Origin: Planctomycetaceae bacterium
GTDB taxonomy: Bacteria > Planctomycetota > Planctomycetia > Pirellulales > Pirellulaceae
DNA: 41,879 bases
Direction of reading: 5' to 3'
Assembly: GCA_020638975.1 (NCBI GenBank)
Contig: JACKHN010000046.1
Span: forward strand, 1 to 41,879
Positions 40,548 to 41,879 of this stretch are shown piece after piece. The translations under genes were made by a program, and so were the position numbers. The notes below the pieces were generated by a model. That model saw nothing but the letters and a program-made list of their open reading frames with translations. It had not been told where the DNA came from and did not search any database. Numbering within the stretch: the first letter of the stretch is position 1; every line of letters begins with the position of its first letter.

Positions 40548-41879
40548 ACGCGGAACTCTTTTGCCAACGATCACTGCCTGCGCGCTGCTGGTTCTGCCGG
40601 GCTGTGGTATTCCTCAACTCCGTCAGGCGATGCCTGGACCTGCGTTGCCGGAGGGTTTTTATACCGCCAACAACGCGGAGTACTTTCAAAGACCTGCCAG
40701 CTCGGCCCGCGTCGATGAGTCGACTCACCTTGTGAACTACGTCAGCGCCGCCAGCCAGCCGAACCTGCCGCCAGCACTTAACGTGGTCGATCCAGCAACC
40801 GGTTCGAACATGGGAGATGGCGGGCCGTACGCTGGTCCCATGGATGCCAGAAGGGAACCGATCGGCCCGGGCATCGCCAATGCGGAAAACTCGTCCGCCA
40901 TCGGCTTCCTCGAATTCTTCAACGACCCAGCACTCACGAGCTTGATCGAGCAAGCACTGGTCGGCAACCAGGAGCTGAATATCCTGGCCGAGGAAATCCG
41001 GATAGCCTGCAATGAAGTTCAGGCAAGGCAAGGCGAGTACCTGCCCTTCGCCACCCTCGGCGCCGGCGCGGGGGTGGAGAAGTACGGCACCTTCACGCGT
41101 TCTGGTGCCGTCGAGGATCAACTCGAGATTGCCCCCGGCAAGGCCTTTCCCACCCCGCTACCTGATTTCCTAATCGCCACCAACATTTCCTGGGAGTTGG
41201 ACATCTGGCGAAAGCTGCGAAATGCCAAGGACGCGGCGGCGCTGCGTTTCCTGGCCACACAAGAAGGACGGAACTACGTCGTGACCCGACTGGTCGCCGA
41301 GATTGCCGACGAGTACTACGCGCTGTTGGCGCTCGACAACCGCCTGATAACGCTGGACAGAACCATCGAGATTCAGCAGCACAGCCTTGAGGTCGCCCAG
41401 GCGATGAAGGCAGCGGGCCGCAGCACCGAGTTGGCCGTACAGCGATTCCAGGCCGAGGTGCGCAAGAACCAAAGCGAAAAGCTGATCGTCCACCAAGAGA
41501 TCGTCGAGGTCGAGAACCGAATCAACTTTCTGGCCGGTCGCTTTCCGCAACGAGTTGAACGAATGCCGGTGCAATACATCGACCTGTACCTACCCGCGCT
41601 CGGCACGGGCGTTCCCTCGGAACTGCTGATGAACCGCGCGGACATCCGCCAGGCCGAGCGTGACGTGGCCGCTGCAGGACTCGACGTGCAAGTAGCCCGT
41701 GCCCGCTTCTATCCCTCGCTTTCGCTCAACGCCGGCGTTGGTTACCAAGCGTTCAATCCTCGGTACTTGTTTTTCACTCCAGAATCTCTGATCTATAATG
41801 CGGTCGGTGAGTTAGCCGCCCCGTTGTTCAACAAGAACGCCATCAGGGCCGACTATCTGACCGCCAACGCCAAGCAATT
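40507..41879 (+). CDS. Outer-membrane efflux lipoprotein (NodT/OprM type), cut by window edge
   Basis: The frame is open from ATG 40507 (also 40501 or 40510) to the window edge, giving 457 codons without a stop. AGGG lies 6 nt before 40507. The start overlaps the last 41 nt of the permease gene, so the two are coupled. A long n-region is followed by ITACALLVLPGC, with C33 the likely lipidated residue. The outer-membrane factor pattern is clear: FFNDPALTSLIEQALVGNQE, ISWELDIWRKLRNAKDAAAL, MNRADIRQAERDVAAAGLDV and ARFYPSLSLNAGVGYQ. It forms the channel of the tripartite pump. The C-terminal part is outside the window. Confidence 0.93.
   Translation, partial: MMNLSARYSNAKDKRGTLLPTITACALLVLPGCGIPQLRQAMPGPALPEGFYTANNAEYFQRPASSARVDESTHLVNYVSAASQPNLPPALNVVDPATGSNMGDGGPYAGPMDARREPIGPGIANAENSSAIGFLEFFNDPALTSLIEQALVGNQELNILAEEIRIACNEVQARQGEYLPFATLGAGAGVEKYGTFTRSGAVEDQLEIAPGKAFPTPLPDFLIATNISWELDIWRKLRNAKDAAALRFLATQEGRNYVVTRLVAEIADEYYALLALDNRLITLDRTIEIQQHSLEVAQAMKAAGRSTELAVQRFQAEVRKNQSEKLIVHQEIVEVENRINFLAGRFPQRVERMPVQYIDLYLPALGTGVPSELLMNRADIRQAERDVAAAGLDVQVARARFYPSLSLNAGVGYQAFNPRYLFFTPESLIYNAVGELAAPLFNKNAIRADYLTANAKQ

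Overview
The window reads as chromosome of a planctomycete, most likely a member of the Pirellulales/Planctomycetia and not an anammox bacterium. The basis is the gene content: a DUF1549/DUF1553 gene followed by DUF1501 and PPC-domain genes, a Tat-exported Gfo/Idh/MocA oxidoreductase, a PL11 rhamnogalacturonan lyase, an orphan TadG/vWA protein, small Rnk-like and BON-like stress proteins, and several NtrC-type regulators. The assignment is inference from content; there is no rRNA here to test it.

Layout. 1-5256 (minus): a three-gene set typical of planctomycetes (DUF1549/DUF1553, DUF1501, PPC protein cut by the window edge) behind a sigma70-like promoter. 6000-6620 (plus): a YwiC-like membrane protein. 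6894-8087 (minus): Gfo/Idh/MocA oxidoreductase. 8341-16290 (plus): the most interesting block, a five-gene operon encoding a type II DMSO-reductase-family complex. It has a membrane-anchored fusion of two cytochrome c domains and a heme-b gamma domain, a Tat-exported molybdopterin catalytic subunit, a small protein, an iron-sulfur beta subunit and a TorD/NarJ-type chaperone. The alpha and beta subunits look most like the periplasmic nitrite oxidoreductase (NxrAB) of Nitrospira and anammox bacteria, or the related periplasmic nitrate reductases. 16515-19043 (minus): TadG-like vWA protein with a long Asp-Pro repeat. 19501-23201 (minus): PL11 lyase and a nitronate-monooxygenase-like flavoprotein. 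23421-25295 (minus): a run of small proteins including an Rnk-like factor. 25693-26811 (plus): a TGase-elicitor-like protein. 27232-30282 (minus): Rnk-like protein, PAS histidine kinase and sigma54-dependent response regulator in an overlapping operon. 30634-32538 (plus): ClC transporter with CBS domains. 32674-35387 (minus): a second histidine kinase/NtrC-type pair. 35867 to the end (plus): a tripartite RND efflux operon (adaptor, permease, outer-membrane factor cut by the window edge).

How it may work together. The NXR-like complex has a clear electron path: Mo-bisPGD and FS0 in the alpha subunit, four clusters in beta, heme b in gamma, then two hemes c, all predicted outside the cytoplasmic membrane. 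Whether it oxidises nitrite or reduces nitrate (or another oxyanion) cannot be settled from sequence alone. In the right-hand part I found three good sigma54 (-24/-12) promoters: before the TGase-elicitor-like gene, before the Rnk/kinase/regulator operon and before the RND efflux operon. The first two share an exact 12-base motif, GACAGTGTCGCC, in the same orientation upstream of the promoter. This suggests a local sigma54 regulon run by the two NtrC-type regulators.

Two convergent intergenic gaps hold palindromic elements (a composite hairpin cluster at 16338-16470 and a 27-bp perfect inverted repeat at 27106-27176) that look like REP elements or bidirectional terminators. I saw no tRNA, rRNA, CRISPR array or intact insertion sequence.
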